A stretch of DNA of 64,000 nucleotides from Cohnella sp. GbtcB17 (GCF_019091135.1 NZ_JAGXJW010000017.1:58452-122451); one strand, 5' to 3'; shown: positions 18,096 through 28,048, numbered from the stretch's first letter. A program made the numbers and translations. The notes: generated by a model from the letters alone, not told the origin.

Positions 18096-19163
18096 ATGAG
18101 GCGATGGGGTTTAAGCCTGCAGGTTGCATTCACGTTCATCGGCACGGTCGTCGGCGCGGGGTTCGCGACCGGACGCGAAGTGTTGCAATTTTTTACGCGG
18201 TTCGGCAACTGGGCCGGTCCGATGATCCTCGTATCGACGGCGCTGTTCGTGTGGCTCGGCGCCAAAATGATGCTGATGGCGGCTGCCATGCGCGCGAGAT
18301 CGTACGAGGATCTGAACAAGCATCTGTTCGGCGTCAAAGCGGGCGCCTGGATCAGTCACCTGATGCTGGTCGTGCTGCTCGGCGTGAACGCGGTCATGCT
18401 GGCCGGCGCAGGATCGCTTTTTTCGGAACATCTGAATTTGAACTACCAGACGGGCCTCCTCTTGACGATGACGGCCTGCTTTATCTTGCTTCGAAAAGGC
18501 ATGAGCGCGATCCTCGCGATCAATACGCTGGTCGTGCCGGTCATGATCGTATTCACGACTGTGCTCGTCGTCGAGACGCTGCGCGGCCCCGGCGCCGACC
18601 GCTGGATGACCTTGCCGATGGAATTGTCTCCATGGGCGGCCATCCTGTCTCCTTTTTTGTACGGCGCCTTTAACCTGTCCATGTCGCAGGCCGTGCTCGT
18701 GCCGCTCGGCGCGCGGATCGGAGATCCGGTCGTCCTGCGCAGAGGCGCCTGGATCGGCGGCATCGGCATCGGCGGCATGCTGCTGGCGGGCCATCTGGCG
18801 CTGTCGTCGCGCATGCCCGGCATCGAGCAGTTCGATATCCCGATGGGCGGCATCGCCAGAGAGATCGGGCCGTGGATTCACTGGATTTTCGTGTTTCTGA
18901 TTTTTATGGAAATTTTCACGACGCTCGTCGCGGACATTTACGGCCTCTCCCTGCAGCTGCAGGAACGTGTGAAAATACCGCTGAACGCGCTCGTCGTACT
19001 CGTGCTGCTGCTCTGCTTCATGGCCGGCCAATTCGGCTTCGGCCCGCTGCTGACGACGCTGTACCCGATTTTCGGCATGCTGAGCTTGGGCTGGGTGATG
19101 CTGATGGGCAGGGACCGGGTGCGCCCCGTCCCGCCGCCCGCTCCGCCGGAAGGCTTTTCTTGA
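18096..19163 (+). CDS. YkvI-family membrane transporter-like protein
   Basis: 355 residues with about ten membrane helices. The amino end FTFIGTVVGAGFATGREVLQFF with its GAGFATG unwound-helix motif is diagnostic of the YkvI family, relatives of the amino acid/branched-chain transporter superfamily. The substrate is unknown. The carboxy tail is proline rich (PVPPPAPPEGFS). GGAGG lies ten bases before ATG. Confidence 0.8.
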   Translation: MRRWGLSLQVAFTFIGTVVGAGFATGREVLQFFTRFGNWAGPMILVSTALFVWLGAKMMLMAAAMRARSYEDLNKHLFGVKAGAWISHLMLVVLLGVNAVMLAGAGSLFSEHLNLNYQTGLLLTMTACFILLRKGMSAILAINTLVVPVMIVFTTVLVVETLRGPGADRWMTLPMELSPWAAILSPFLYGAFNLSMSQAVLVPLGARIGDPVVLRRGAWIGGIGIGGMLLAGHLALSSRMPGIEQFDIPMGGIAREIGPWIHWIFVFLIFMEIFTTLVADIYGLSLQLQERVKIPLNALVVLVLLLCFMAGQFGFGPLLTTLYPIFGMLSLGWVMLMGRDRVRPVPPPAPPEGFS

Positions 19164-19200
19164 GTCGCCGCCTTCCGCATCAATCAGGCTGACGATCGAA

Positions 19201-22200
19201 TCAAGCCATGCTGTCCGGCTGCGCCGTCAGCAACGGCAGCTCGAGCTTCCGTGACCCCGTCAAGCCCTGCGCGAGGGTGTCGGCGACATGCCGGTGGCAG
19301 GTGAAAAGAAGAAGCTGACGGCCGTTCGACAGCTCGTTCAGGACGTTCACGCACCGCTTTAGCCGCTCTTCGTCGTAATGGACGAACAAGTCGTCCAGCA
19401 GCAGGGGGAGCGCCTGCTCCCGCGAAGCGGCACCTGCCAGCGCGAGCCGCAAGGAAAGATAAAGCTGCTCCTGCGTCCCGCGGCTCAGAAAGGCGCTGCT
19501 GACGATCCGGCGATCCGCGGTCTCCGCGAGCAGGTCCGGCATGTCGCCGGGCACCGCGATGCGCGCGTACCGCCCTTCAGTCAGCTCCGCGAAGTAGGCC
19601 GAAGCCTGGCGCAGCACGGCCGGCTGACGCTCCTCCTCGAACGTGATCCGCGTTCGCCGGATGAGCTCCGCCGTCGTCGCAAGAAGCGCATACCGCTCCG
19701 CCAGCCGCTCGAGCTCGGCTTGCAGCTCCTCCAGCTCCAGCGCCGTCTCCTCCGTCTCCGCTTCGCGCCGAAGACGCTCCAGCTGCTCGGACAAGCGTCC
19801 TCGCGCGTCAAGCGTCTCGGCCAGCTCCGCTTCGCAAGCGGTCACTGCCTTGCGCGTCTCGTCCGCCAGCAGCTCCAGCGCACCTTCGTCATGCGCCTGC
19901 AGCAGTTCCAGCAGCGCCCCCAGTTCCTCTTCGCTGCGGCCGGCGGACAGCCGTAGCTGCGCCTCCGCCCGCTCCCGGCGCAGCGTTCTGCGGCGGTCGT
20001 CCGCCTCCAGGCGCAGCACATACGCGTCCTCGCCTGCCGCGCCGGCCGCCTGCACGACGGCGGAGACGGCCGCTTCGGCGGCCTCCAGCGCGGACGTCGC
20101 GGCCGTCTCTGCCGCGGCCGCCTGCCCGAGCCGCTGCTCCAAGCCGCGGTCAGCGGCGGCCTTGTCCAGCTGCTCCCGCGCTTCGCGGTGCAGCAGCTTC
20201 ACCGCGAGCGCCGCGTCTCCACCGCTGTGCGCGGCGGGCGGGCATGCGGCGAGCAGCGCCGCCGCATCGGCCTCGAACGCGGCGCGCTCCGCGCGCAGGG
20301 CGTCGGCCCGCGCCGCGAGCCTGTCCCGCTGCCGCAGCTGCAGCAGCGCCCGCTCGGCGAGCTGGCCGAGCTCGGGGAGCGCGGCCGGCTGCAGCTGGGG
20401 CGGCAGCTTGCGCGCCGCAAGCCAAGCGGCCCAGTCCGCCCGTACGGCGCGGCTGGCTGCCTCCGACTCCTCCAGCTCGCCTTCCGCGCCGGCCAGCTCT
20501 CGCGCGAGCGCCGCTCTGCGGGCTTGCCGCTCGGCGTGACGACTCTGTTCGGCTTCCGCTTCCCCGAGCCGCTCCAATTCCCTGTACACCTCTTCTCGGA
20601 GCCGCAGCCTCAGCTCACCGGCAGGTTCGGCTCCGTTCGCGTCGCCCCCTGCCAGCGTCTCCCGATCGAGCGACGCCGCGGCTTCGGCTTCATCCTGCTC
20701 AAGCAGCTGTCTTAATGACTCGCCGGCTTCCCGCAGCGTCCGCCGCTCCGCCTCCCTGGCTGCGGACAATCGCCGAAGCAGCGCATCGGCATCGGGAGCG
20801 GTCCGATCCCGGCTGGCGTCGCCGGTCGCGCCTGGCGGTCTTCTTGCAAGCCATACCGATGTGCCGACGCCAAGCGCGAGCGCGGCTGCGAGCCCTGCAA
20901 ATGCGATTCGCCCTTCATTCGACGCGAAGGCTGCGATCAGCGACGCCGCGGCTCCAAGTCCAAGGAGAAGTGCGATCGCATAGTAGGTTCCCACTCCCGG
21001 CGCCTGACCGCGGCGACTCGCGCTCCGTCTGCTCCTGCCGCGCCCCGCGGTCCGGCTGCCGCCTTCGTACAGACTCTTCTCCGAATGCCGCCCCTCGCCC
21101 GGGGCGCCGCCCTCCGACGGATGCACGGCGAGCCCCGCCGCCTCCGCGGCAGAGGCCGCCCAAGCGTATTCGCGCCGCGCAGCAGCTACCGCCTGCAGCG
21201 CGTCGTCCAGCCGATGCCACGCCTGCAGGAGCGCGTCCCGCGTGGCCGGCTTGAAGCGAGCGGCGCCGCGCGGCAACGCAGCCGCCTGGCCCGCCCGGCG
21301 CTCCGCCTCCTGGTCGAACGCCGCCAGCTGGCGGCGCAAACGCTGCGTCTCCGCGGCCAGCAGCTCGCGTCTTCGCTCCTCTTCCGCCAGCCGCTCGCCG
21401 ATGGCCCGCGCTTCCTCCCGCTCGCCGAGCGCGGCGACGGCCTCCGCGTCGGCCTCACGCCAGCCCGGCCCGAGCCGGAGCAGCGCCGCCGCCGCGGCCT
21501 CTTCCGCGAGCTGCATGTCCGACTCGAGGCCGGCCAGCTCGCCCTTCCGCGCCTCGAGCGCATCGCCGCGCAGGTCCAGCGCCGCCAGCTTGCCCGCATG
21601 GGCGACGAGCCGCTCGTCCCAGACGAGGCCCGCACGCTCCGCCTCGAGCCGTTCGCGCTCTGCGGCCGCCTGTCTCGCGGCGGCGGCGGCAAGGGCTCGG
21701 CGCTCGACGAGCTGCCGCCATTCCGCGGCCGCTTCGGGCGGCAACGGCTCGGCAGCCCGGACCGCTGCCGCAAGCGTCGCCGCGATCGCATCCTCTTCGG
21801 CGCGGAGCACAGCTGCGCGCAGCCACCATTCGCGGCCGTCGAGCGCCGCCCGCGCTTCGGCAGCCTTGGCGCGCAGCTGAGGCAGCGCAAGCTCCAGCCT
21901 CAACGCGCGATCGTGCAGCGCCGCGTGCCGCTCCAGCGCGTCCTGGTAGGCGCCAAGCCCCTGCCGGCCTTGCCTCAGCCGATTTTCAAGCTCCCGGATC
22001 CGCGCGAGCAGCTCTCCCATCTCCTGTACGGAGCCCTTCGGACGGTACAGCCGATCCATCTCGGCCTTCAACCGTTTGCCGGCCGACGTCAATGCCGCCC
22101 CGCCGGCCATGCCCGCGTGGTACAAATAATTGCCGATCTCGTCGCCTTTCAGCGACCGGAGCTCGTGCAGCTCGTCCAGACTGACGGCGAACAGCTGCCT

Positions 22201-22587
22201 GAACAGCTGCTCCGACACGCCGCCGAGCAGCAGCCGCTCTAGCTCGGCTTGCGTCAGCCGCCGTTCGCCGCCGTCCGCCTCGCGCAGCGACGCGACGGGC
22301 GCCCCCTTGCGCTGCGGCGCGTCCGCATACCGCTCGAGAATGCGCAGGCGGCCCTGCTCGTCACGCAGGACGAGCCGGCCGCCGTGGCGTCCGCCGCTCA
22401 CGGGCTCGCCCCGTTCGGGCAGCTGCGCCCGCGTCGCGAAGCCGTACAGCATGCTTCGAATGAACCGAAGCAGCGTGCTCTTGCCCGCTTCGTTCGGTCC
22501 CCATACGATCGTCGTCTTCGCGTCGAACCGAAGCCGCACGCCGGACAGCGGACCGAAGCCGTCGATATGCAGTTCCTCTATGTACAC
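19201..22587 (-). CDS. yhaN: YhaN, SbcC-like ATPase with internal membrane hairpin
   Basis: 1128 residues. Walker A (WGPNEAGKSTLLRF) lies near residue 30, then long Ala/Glu/Arg-rich coiled coils, and a carboxy-terminal ABC signature region (SRGTQEQLYLSLRLALA) with Walker B LPLLLDDLFVHYD near 1070. Between the coils are two hydrophobic helices near 535-555 and 562-582, unusual for an SbcC/Rad50-like protein and suggesting membrane attachment. The start is GTG 22587 with GAGGAGG eight bases upstream; the frame is open to 22695 but without a ribosome site. It follows yhaO and presumably forms a nuclease complex with it in DNA repair. Confidence 0.85.
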   Translation of the reverse strand: MYIEELHIDGFGPLSGVRLRFDAKTTIVWGPNEAGKSTLLRFIRSMLYGFATRAQLPERGEPVSGGRHGGRLVLRDEQGRLRILERYADAPQRKGAPVASLREADGGERRLTQAELERLLLGGVSEQLFRQLFAVSLDELHELRSLKGDEIGNYLYHAGMAGGAALTSAGKRLKAEMDRLYRPKGSVQEMGELLARIRELENRLRQGRQGLGAYQDALERHAALHDRALRLELALPQLRAKAAEARAALDGREWWLRAAVLRAEEDAIAATLAAAVRAAEPLPPEAAAEWRQLVERRALAAAAARQAAAERERLEAERAGLVWDERLVAHAGKLAALDLRGDALEARKGELAGLESDMQLAEEAAAAALLRLGPGWREADAEAVAALGEREEARAIGERLAEEERRRELLAAETQRLRRQLAAFDQEAERRAGQAAALPRGAARFKPATRDALLQAWHRLDDALQAVAAARREYAWAASAAEAAGLAVHPSEGGAPGEGRHSEKSLYEGGSRTAGRGRSRRSASRRGQAPGVGTYYAIALLLGLGAAASLIAAFASNEGRIAFAGLAAALALGVGTSVWLARRPPGATGDASRDRTAPDADALLRRLSAAREAERRTLREAGESLRQLLEQDEAEAAASLDRETLAGGDANGAEPAGELRLRLREEVYRELERLGEAEAEQSRHAERQARRAALARELAGAEGELEESEAASRAVRADWAAWLAARKLPPQLQPAALPELGQLAERALLQLRQRDRLAARADALRAERAAFEADAAALLAACPPAAHSGGDAALAVKLLHREAREQLDKAAADRGLEQRLGQAAAAETAATSALEAAEAAVSAVVQAAGAAGEDAYVLRLEADDRRRTLRRERAEAQLRLSAGRSEEELGALLELLQAHDEGALELLADETRKAVTACEAELAETLDARGRLSEQLERLRREAETEETALELEELQAELERLAERYALLATTAELIRRTRITFEEERQPAVLRQASAYFAELTEGRYARIAVPGDMPDLLAETADRRIVSSAFLSRGTQEQLYLSLRLALAGAASREQALPLLLDDLFVHYDEERLKRCVNVLNELSNGRQLLLFTCHRHVADTLAQGLTGSRKLELPLLTAQPDSMA

Positions 22588-22707
22588 GCTTTGCTCCTCC
22601 TCGCCGGCTCCAGCCCGATTTTCTTCCCGAAAGCAGGAAAGCTGCGCATCGCGCCGATCGCATGCCGCGTATCCCTCATCCGTCTTGCCGCACACGCATC
22701 GGCTTTT

Positions 22708-23988
22708 TCAATCGCCGCTTTCCCGCAGCAGCGCCGCCGCTAGCTCGCCGGCGCGCGCGATCAGCTCGGCCCGCTGCGTATCGTCGCGCCCGTCCAGCCA
22801 TTGCCGCAGCCTCGGATGCTGCCGCAGCGGCGCAGCCGCTTCGCGCAGCAGCGCACGCGAGGCGTCCGGATCGGACGAGGACGCGGCGGAGAGCCGCAGC
22901 AGCTCCCCCAGAAATCCGTCTTCGGACGCCTCGTCCGCCGCACGCGAACGGCCGCCCGCTTCAACGGCGATCCGCTCGACCCACACCCAATCGTCCCGCT
23001 CGTCGGGCGAGCCGAGCCAGCTCCTCAGCTCGGCGGCCCATTCCTCCGCCTCGTCGTCCCGCAGCAGGCGCTCGAGCAGCGCGCCGTCGCCCGCAACCCG
23101 CAGGCGGAGCACCGAAGGTCTGCCCTCGGCTTCGCGACGCGCATCCTCCGCGGTCTCGAGCAGCCTGTCCTTGAGCGACTGCTCGCCGTCCGCTTCGCCG
23201 AGCCGAACGTCGCGGACGAGCCATCGAACCTCCGACAGCTCTCGAAACGAGAGGCTGACCCGGCCCTGCTCCGAAACGTCGACGCGGTACGCGCCCTTCG
23301 GACCCGTTTCCCGGATGCTGCGCCCCTGGATATTGCCCGGATAGACGACATGCGGATACTCATGCAGCACCCGCCGGTCGTGAATATGTCCGAACGCCCA
23401 GTAGTCGAAGCCCGACGCCGCGAGCTCCCCGAGCTTGCAGGGCGCATAATTATCGTGTCCCTGCAGTCCGTCGATATTGCCGTGCAGGACGGCGAGGTGA
23501 AAAGGAGCGCTTTCGCGAATCCGGTAGCGTAGCGCGAGATTGTCCTTGACGGCGGACTCCCGGTAGGAGATGCCGTACACGTGTGCCGCCAGCTCCCCGC
23601 CGCGCGTATAGGCCGGCGCGCAGCCGACCTCCTCCGTGCCGAATATGTGCACGTTCGCCGGCCAATCGAGCCGCGCGGTCCTGCCGCCGGACGGGTCGTG
23701 ATTGCCGTGGACGACGAATACCTGCGCGCCTGCTTCGGAGAGCCTGTCCATCGCCTGCTGCATGCGAAGCTGCGCGCGAAGCGAACGGTCGGCCGCGTCG
23801 TACAGATCGCCCGACAGCACCAGGAAGTCGAGCTCCTCCAGCAGCACGGTGTCCACGAGCCTGTCAAGCGCGTTTAACGTCGAATTTTTAAGCCGCTCGC
23901 GGACCGCAAAAGGAACTTTGGACAGTCCGCGGAACGGACTGTCCAAGTGAAGGTCGGCGGCATGCATGAACCGAAATGACGGCTGCAT
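22708..23988 (-). CDS. yhaO: YhaO, SbcD/Mre11-like metallophosphoesterase
   Basis: 426 residues. The calcineurin-like phosphoesterase motifs are in order: HAADLHLDSPF near 9, LSGDLYDAADRS near 58, VVHGNHDPSG near 94, and FGHIHDRR near 205. These bind two metal ions, as in Mre11 nucleases. The carboxy region is the YhaO capping domain. It is the first gene of a pair with yhaN, 120 bases apart, and starts with GGAGTTGAGAGG just before ATG. Role: DNA end processing (by family). Confidence 0.88.
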   Translation of the reverse strand: MQPSFRFMHAADLHLDSPFRGLSKVPFAVRERLKNSTLNALDRLVDTVLLEELDFLVLSGDLYDAADRSLRAQLRMQQAMDRLSEAGAQVFVVHGNHDPSGGRTARLDWPANVHIFGTEEVGCAPAYTRGGELAAHVYGISYRESAVKDNLALRYRIRESAPFHLAVLHGNIDGLQGHDNYAPCKLGELAASGFDYWAFGHIHDRRVLHEYPHVVYPGNIQGRSIRETGPKGAYRVDVSEQGRVSLSFRELSEVRWLVRDVRLGEADGEQSLKDRLLETAEDARREAEGRPSVLRLRVAGDGALLERLLRDDEAEEWAAELRSWLGSPDERDDWVWVERIAVEAGGRSRAADEASEDGFLGELLRLSAASSSDPDASRALLREAAAPLRQHPRLRQWLDGRDDTQRAELIARAGELAAALLRESGD

Positions 23989-24031
23989 CCTCTCAACTCC
24001 GAATTCAGGATGGCGCCCGGCGCCGGGCGCC

Positions 24032-25174
24032 TCAAGTCGTTTCTTCGACCGGCGGACCGAGATCGATATATATTTTTTTCAGCTCCTGGATGACGCGGCT
24101 CAGCGAATACGTCTTCTTGGCTTTGTTCCAGGCGGCGCGCGCGAGCTCGTAGCGATAGTGCGGATCCAGGATCAGCTTGTCGATGGCATCGGCCAGCGCC
24201 TTCGGATCCTCGCCCGGGACGAGCAGGCCGTTGACGCCGTCCTCGATCTGCTCGGCGATGCCGCCGACGTCGGTGCCGACCAGGGAGAGCAGGCACAACG
24301 CAGCCTCGGCGAACACGGAACCGAACGCTTCGGCTCTGGACGGGAGCACAAAAATATCGAAAAACGGCAGCATTTCTTCGGGATGGAGCATATAGCCGTA
24401 AAAAATCGTTTCGTCGTAAATGCCCTGCTCCTGCGCCAGGTGTTCGAGCTCGGGACGGATCGGGCCGTCCCCAATAATATGGAGCACGAAGCGCCGATCC
24501 CTCCCGCGCAGCTCGGCGCAGGCTTTGATAAGCAGGTCGATGCCCTTCGCCGGGACAAGGCGGCAGACCGTGACGATCTGGGCAACCTCGTTGTCGTGGG
24601 AGATCGGCTTGAAGCGGCGCTCGTCGTACCCGTTCGGAATGACGCCGATCCGCTCCGGCTTTTTCATATAGGCCCCCATATAGGACGCGAACGAATGCGA
24701 CACCGTCAGCATCTTGTCCGTCTTGGCCTCGAGCTCGCCGTACAGCGACGTCAGGAAAAGATGCTCGGGACTGCCGGCCGCGATGCGTCCGTTCAGGATC
24801 AGCTCCCGTTCGAAGCTGGAGTGCACGGTCATGACCAGCGGCGTGTCCGGGTAAATCTTGCGCAGCGCCAGCGCCGCCACGGGATGATGGGCATGGATCA
24901 GGTCGTAGCCGCTCTTCAGCCGGAGCTTCGTCCACCATACGTAGTCCTTCAGCGTCTGCATATATTTGTCGACGACAGGATTGCCCGCATACGGGCGCCA
25001 GTCGAACGTATCGAATTCAAACGGCTCCTGACCCTTGTTCCGGATTCGCTTCGGAATCGAGAACAGCTCCATGTCCCAGCCGATCTTGCGGAAACGCTCG
25101 CCGATATAAGGCACCATGGAAGATACGCCGCCCGGCTGCTCCGGGGGGAAAAACCACGCCTGTAAAATATTCAT
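24032..25174 (-). CDS. Glycosyltransferase, GT4 family
   Basis: 380 residues, cytoplasmic, GT-B fold. The amino domain has FPPEQPGGVSSMVPYIGERF and the LIHAHHP motif. The carboxy domain shows the sugar-nucleotide site VIPNGYD, LVPAKGIDLLIKA, and EAFGSVFAEAALCLLSLVG with the E-x7-E pattern, typical of retaining GT4 enzymes. Acceptor and donor cannot be read. A hairpin of 20 palindromic bases at 24012-24031 abuts its stop. AAGGAGGAATCGCC precedes the ATG. Confidence 0.88.
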   Translation of the reverse strand: MNILQAWFFPPEQPGGVSSMVPYIGERFRKIGWDMELFSIPKRIRNKGQEPFEFDTFDWRPYAGNPVVDKYMQTLKDYVWWTKLRLKSGYDLIHAHHPVAALALRKIYPDTPLVMTVHSSFERELILNGRIAAGSPEHLFLTSLYGELEAKTDKMLTVSHSFASYMGAYMKKPERIGVIPNGYDERRFKPISHDNEVAQIVTVCRLVPAKGIDLLIKACAELRGRDRRFVLHIIGDGPIRPELEHLAQEQGIYDETIFYGYMLHPEEMLPFFDIFVLPSRAEAFGSVFAEAALCLLSLVGTDVGGIAEQIEDGVNGLLVPGEDPKALADAIDKLILDPHYRYELARAAWNKAKKTYSLSRVIQELKKIYIDLGPPVEETT

Positions 25175-25219
25175 CGGCGATTCCTCCTTATGACCCTGCT
25201 ATCTCGTATTGTCTAAATT

Positions 25220-25248
25220 ATGATATAGTGGAACATATGTTTCTGCAA
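25220..25248 (-). promoter_or_regulatory. Sigma-A promoter of the GT4 gene
   Basis: TTGCAG (25243-25248) and TATCAT (25220-25225) on the minus strand, spacer 17, 46 bases before the start codon. Confidence 0.5.
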
Positions 25249-25330
25249 GCGAGGCTCGGCGCAGGCGGCGATCTGCCGTTCGCGCGGCTCGCATGGCGGG
25301 GACTCAAGGACCGGATGCAAGGGGATACGC

Positions 25331-26488
25331 ATGGACGTTCAAGACTTCTGGAACAACCGCGAGCTGCTGCTCGCTTCCTCCTCAGCCGCGTCCGCCGTCA
25401 TCATCGGCCTGATGATGTTCATGGCCTACCGGCTGATCGCCGGCAATCGCAGCAGCGCCTTTCGCCTGCTCCTGCTCGCATTGTCCATGCTCGCCGTCTA
25501 TCACGGCCTGGCGCTTGCCGACGCCTTGAACCTGCTGGAGGGGCGCACGGTGCCCCGGCTGAACGGCGTGCTTTATATGGCGGCTTTCGTCGCGCTTAAC
25601 TTCTCTTTCTTCGAATTATACTACAGGAAGCGGGCGCGTACGCGCGCCTGGTTTTACGGCTTGCTCGCCGTCGGCGTCACGATCGCGGTATGCAACCTCC
25701 TGTCCGGGACGGCCGTCCCCGCCGCAGAGCCGGGCGCAGGGGAACGGACGAACCTGCTGCTGGCGTTCGAGGACGGCTACGTGCTCTTGCTGTCCGGCCT
25801 GTTCGCGGTCATGTTCGGCCCTCATCTCAGGCAGCGAACGCGCTATGCCGTCAGTCTCTGCTTCGCCTTTTTCGGGCAGCTTGCCGCGTTTTTGACGCAC
25901 GATTTCGGCGTGACCGATCCCGTTTTGGACTTAATGGCCGCCATTTTGCCCGTATTTTATTACATCGTCCTGTTTATGATTCTCTTCGAGCGGGTCGTGG
26001 AGCTGATGCAGACCGCGTACCGCTCCTCGATTACCGACGGCTTGACCGACTTGTACAATCGCCGCTTCTTCACGGCCAGTCTGGAAAAATCGCTTGCGCA
26101 CGCCGGCCGGGGGACCGTCGGCGCCATTTTTTGCGACATCGACGACTTCAAGAAGCTTAACGACACCAAAGGGCACCAGGCCGCGGATGTCGTCCTGAAG
26201 CAGGCCGCGGCCATCCTTCGCGAGGAGACGGAGGGCATCGGACTTGCCGGCCGCTACGGCGGCGAAGAGCTCGTAGCCTTTGTCCAGTCGGCAACCCCCG
26301 ACGCGCCCGCCGTCGCCGAGCGCATCCGCTCCCGCATCGCCAAGGAGACGATCGTCACCGTCAGCGTCGGCTGTGCATTGTCCGCGCCGGGCATCAAGGC
26401 CGAGCAGCTCATGAAAAATGCCGACGAAGCGATGTATCGCTCCAAGCGTTCGGGCAAAAATCGCGTCACGTTATTCGATCAACCGTAA
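25331..26488 (+). CDS. Membrane diguanylate cyclase (GGDEF), second copy
   Basis: 385 residues. Six or seven membrane helices over about 15-225 resemble a 7TM sensor; the GGDEF domain follows, with SITDGLTDLYNRRFF and CDIDDFKKLNDTKGH. The active loop is RYGGEEL (GGEEL at 310-314) rather than GGEEF; the last position varies in the family and activity is plausible but not certain. It is followed 12 bases later by an rRNA methyltransferase gene on the same strand, so the two are probably co-transcribed. Confidence 0.85.
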   Translation: MDVQDFWNNRELLLASSSAASAVIIGLMMFMAYRLIAGNRSSAFRLLLLALSMLAVYHGLALADALNLLEGRTVPRLNGVLYMAAFVALNFSFFELYYRKRARTRAWFYGLLAVGVTIAVCNLLSGTAVPAAEPGAGERTNLLLAFEDGYVLLLSGLFAVMFGPHLRQRTRYAVSLCFAFFGQLAAFLTHDFGVTDPVLDLMAAILPVFYYIVLFMILFERVVELMQTAYRSSITDGLTDLYNRRFFTASLEKSLAHAGRGTVGAIFCDIDDFKKLNDTKGHQAADVVLKQAAAILREETEGIGLAGRYGGEELVAFVQSATPDAPAVAERIRSRIAKETIVTVSVGCALSAPGIKAEQLMKNADEAMYRSKRSGKNRVTLFDQP

Positions 26489-26499
26489 GGAGACCGCCT

Positions 26500-27894
26500 A
26501 TGCCAGCTCTGCCTCAAATCTATGTCGAACGAATATCTGCCCAGCTGGGCGACGAGACCGCCGCATTTCTGCGCAGCATGGAGGCGCCCCGTTCGTACGG
26601 GCTTCGCCTCCATACGCCCAAGCTCTCCCCGGCGGACGGCGATCCGGCGCTGCGATCGCTGACGGCCCGCTTCGGTCTGACTCCCTTGCCCTGGTGCGGA
26701 ACCGGGTTCGCCTACGATGGCGAGACCCGCCCCGGCAAGCATCCGTATCATCACGCAGGACTTTATTATATTCAGGAGCCAAGCGCCATGATTGCCGCGG
26801 AGCTGCTCGAGCCGCAGCCGGGCGACCTCGTGCTGGACCTCGCGGCGGCGCCGGGCGGCAAGACGACGCAGATCGCCGCCAAGCTGCAAGGCGAGGGGCT
26901 GCTTGTCGCCAACGAGATTCATCCGGGACGCGCGCGTATTCTCGCAGAGAACGTCGAGCGGCTCGGCATCGCGAACGCCGTCGTCGTGCAGGCGACGCCG
27001 GGCGAGCTCGCCGCGCGTCTGCCCGAAGCGTTCGACAAGATTATGCTCGACGCTCCCTGCTCCGGCGAAGGCATGTTCCGCAAGGAGCCAGAGGCTTGCG
27101 CCGAATGGTCGACGGACGCGGTCGCGATGTGCGCCGCACGCCAGCGGGACATTTTGCCCGATGCCGCCGCCATGCTGAAGCCGGGCGGCAGGCTTGTCTA
27201 TTCCACCTGCACGTTCAACCGCGAGGAGAACGAGGAGACGATCGCCTGGTTTCTGGCAGCGCATCCGGCATTCAGGCTCGTCTCGACGAAGCGGATGTGG
27301 CCGCATCGCGGAGAAGGGGAAGGCCACTTCGCGGCCGTGCTTGAGAAGGAAGCCGAACCGTCGGACGATCGCGTCCGTCCGGCCAAGCGGCGCGCCAAAA
27401 GCGGCAAGGCGCCGCGGTCGGACGCGGCCGGCGCGCTCTCCGCGCTCAAGCTGTACGAATCGTTCGCCGCGCAGGCGCTGCCCGGATACGCGCTTCCTGC
27501 GTCCGGCGTGCCGCTGCTGTTCGGCGAGTCGTTTTATTGGTATCCGCAGCCCGCAGGCTCTCCGCTCCCGGCCGAATCGCTTGACGGCCTGCGGACGCAT
27601 CGTCCCGGCTTGCACCTGGGCGACGTCAAAAAAGGCCGCTTCGAGCCCGCCCACGCGCTGGCGCATGCCGTGCGCGCCAGGGATGCCGCGCTGACGCGCG
27701 ATTATCCGGCAGATAGCGCCGCGGTCCTGGCTTATTTGCGCGGCGAAGCGCTGTTCGACGACCGGAGCGGGCACGAAGGCGCGCCTTCGCAGGGCTGGGG
27801 CCTTCTGTGCGCGGACGGCCATCCGCTCGGCTGGTTCAAGGCCAGCGGCGGCCAGCTCAAGAACCACTACCCCAAAGGTCTTCGAACCAACTGA
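26500..27894 (+). CDS. RsmF-family rRNA (cytosine-C5) methyltransferase, copy A
   Basis: 464 residues. The SAM-binding Rossmann domain has LDLAAAPGGKTTQIAAKL near 112 and LDAPCSGEGMFRKEPE near 184 with the cysteine near 187 used to release product. The STCTFNREENE motif (catalytic TC near 235) matches the RsmB/RsmF/NOP2 family. A carboxy-terminal region with GLHLGDVKKGRFEPAHAL is shared with RsmF. Substrate by family: 16S rRNA. AAGGAG eight bases before ATG. A paralogue lies at 30033-31667. Confidence 0.9.
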   Translation: MPALPQIYVERISAQLGDETAAFLRSMEAPRSYGLRLHTPKLSPADGDPALRSLTARFGLTPLPWCGTGFAYDGETRPGKHPYHHAGLYYIQEPSAMIAAELLEPQPGDLVLDLAAAPGGKTTQIAAKLQGEGLLVANEIHPGRARILAENVERLGIANAVVVQATPGELAARLPEAFDKIMLDAPCSGEGMFRKEPEACAEWSTDAVAMCAARQRDILPDAAAMLKPGGRLVYSTCTFNREENEETIAWFLAAHPAFRLVSTKRMWPHRGEGEGHFAAVLEKEAEPSDDRVRPAKRRAKSGKAPRSDAAGALSALKLYESFAAQALPGYALPASGVPLLFGESFYWYPQPAGSPLPAESLDGLRTHRPGLHLGDVKKGRFEPAHALAHAVRARDAALTRDYPADSAAVLAYLRGEALFDDRSGHEGAPSQGWGLLCADGHPLGWFKASGGQLKNHYPKGLRTN

Positions 27895-27983
27895 AGCGGG
27901 AGACGGCTGCCGGCCAAGGCCGAAGGGGCCGCGCCCAAAATGAAAGCAACCGGGCATCTGTCCAATCCGCTCCGGGACTTTGT

Positions 27984-27992
27984 CATACTATA
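27984..27992 (+). promoter_or_regulatory. Possible sporulation sigma -10 element (CATANNNTA)
   Basis: CATACTATA matches the mother-cell sigma-E/sigma-K -10 pattern and lies about 88 bases before the yjcZ-like start. No convincing -35 was seen at the expected spacing, so this is a weak call. Confidence 0.3.
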
Positions 27993-27998
27993 CATTAG

Positions 27999-28048
27999 TC
28001 CGAGCGGCGACGCGGCAAACGGCAACGGGTTGCCGCCGCCGGCTCGGA
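27999..28048 (+). other. Structured leader hairpin before yjcZ
   Basis: TCCGAGC at 27999-28005 and GCTCGGA at 28042-28048 close a stem that contains a nested CGGCAAC/GTTGCCG pairing. There is no T run, so it is not a simple terminator of the upstream gene. It would sit at the 5' end of a yjcZ transcript. Confidence 0.4.

Noticed and set aside
21085..22242. Open frame of 385 codons on the plus strand
   Set aside because: Antisense to the coiled-coil part of yhaN, no ribosome site or motif.
24012..24031. Terminator between the GT4 gene and yhaO
   Set aside because: The palindrome GGCGCCCGGCGCCGGGCGCC forms a strong hairpin but no T run follows on the minus strand, so termination is not supported.
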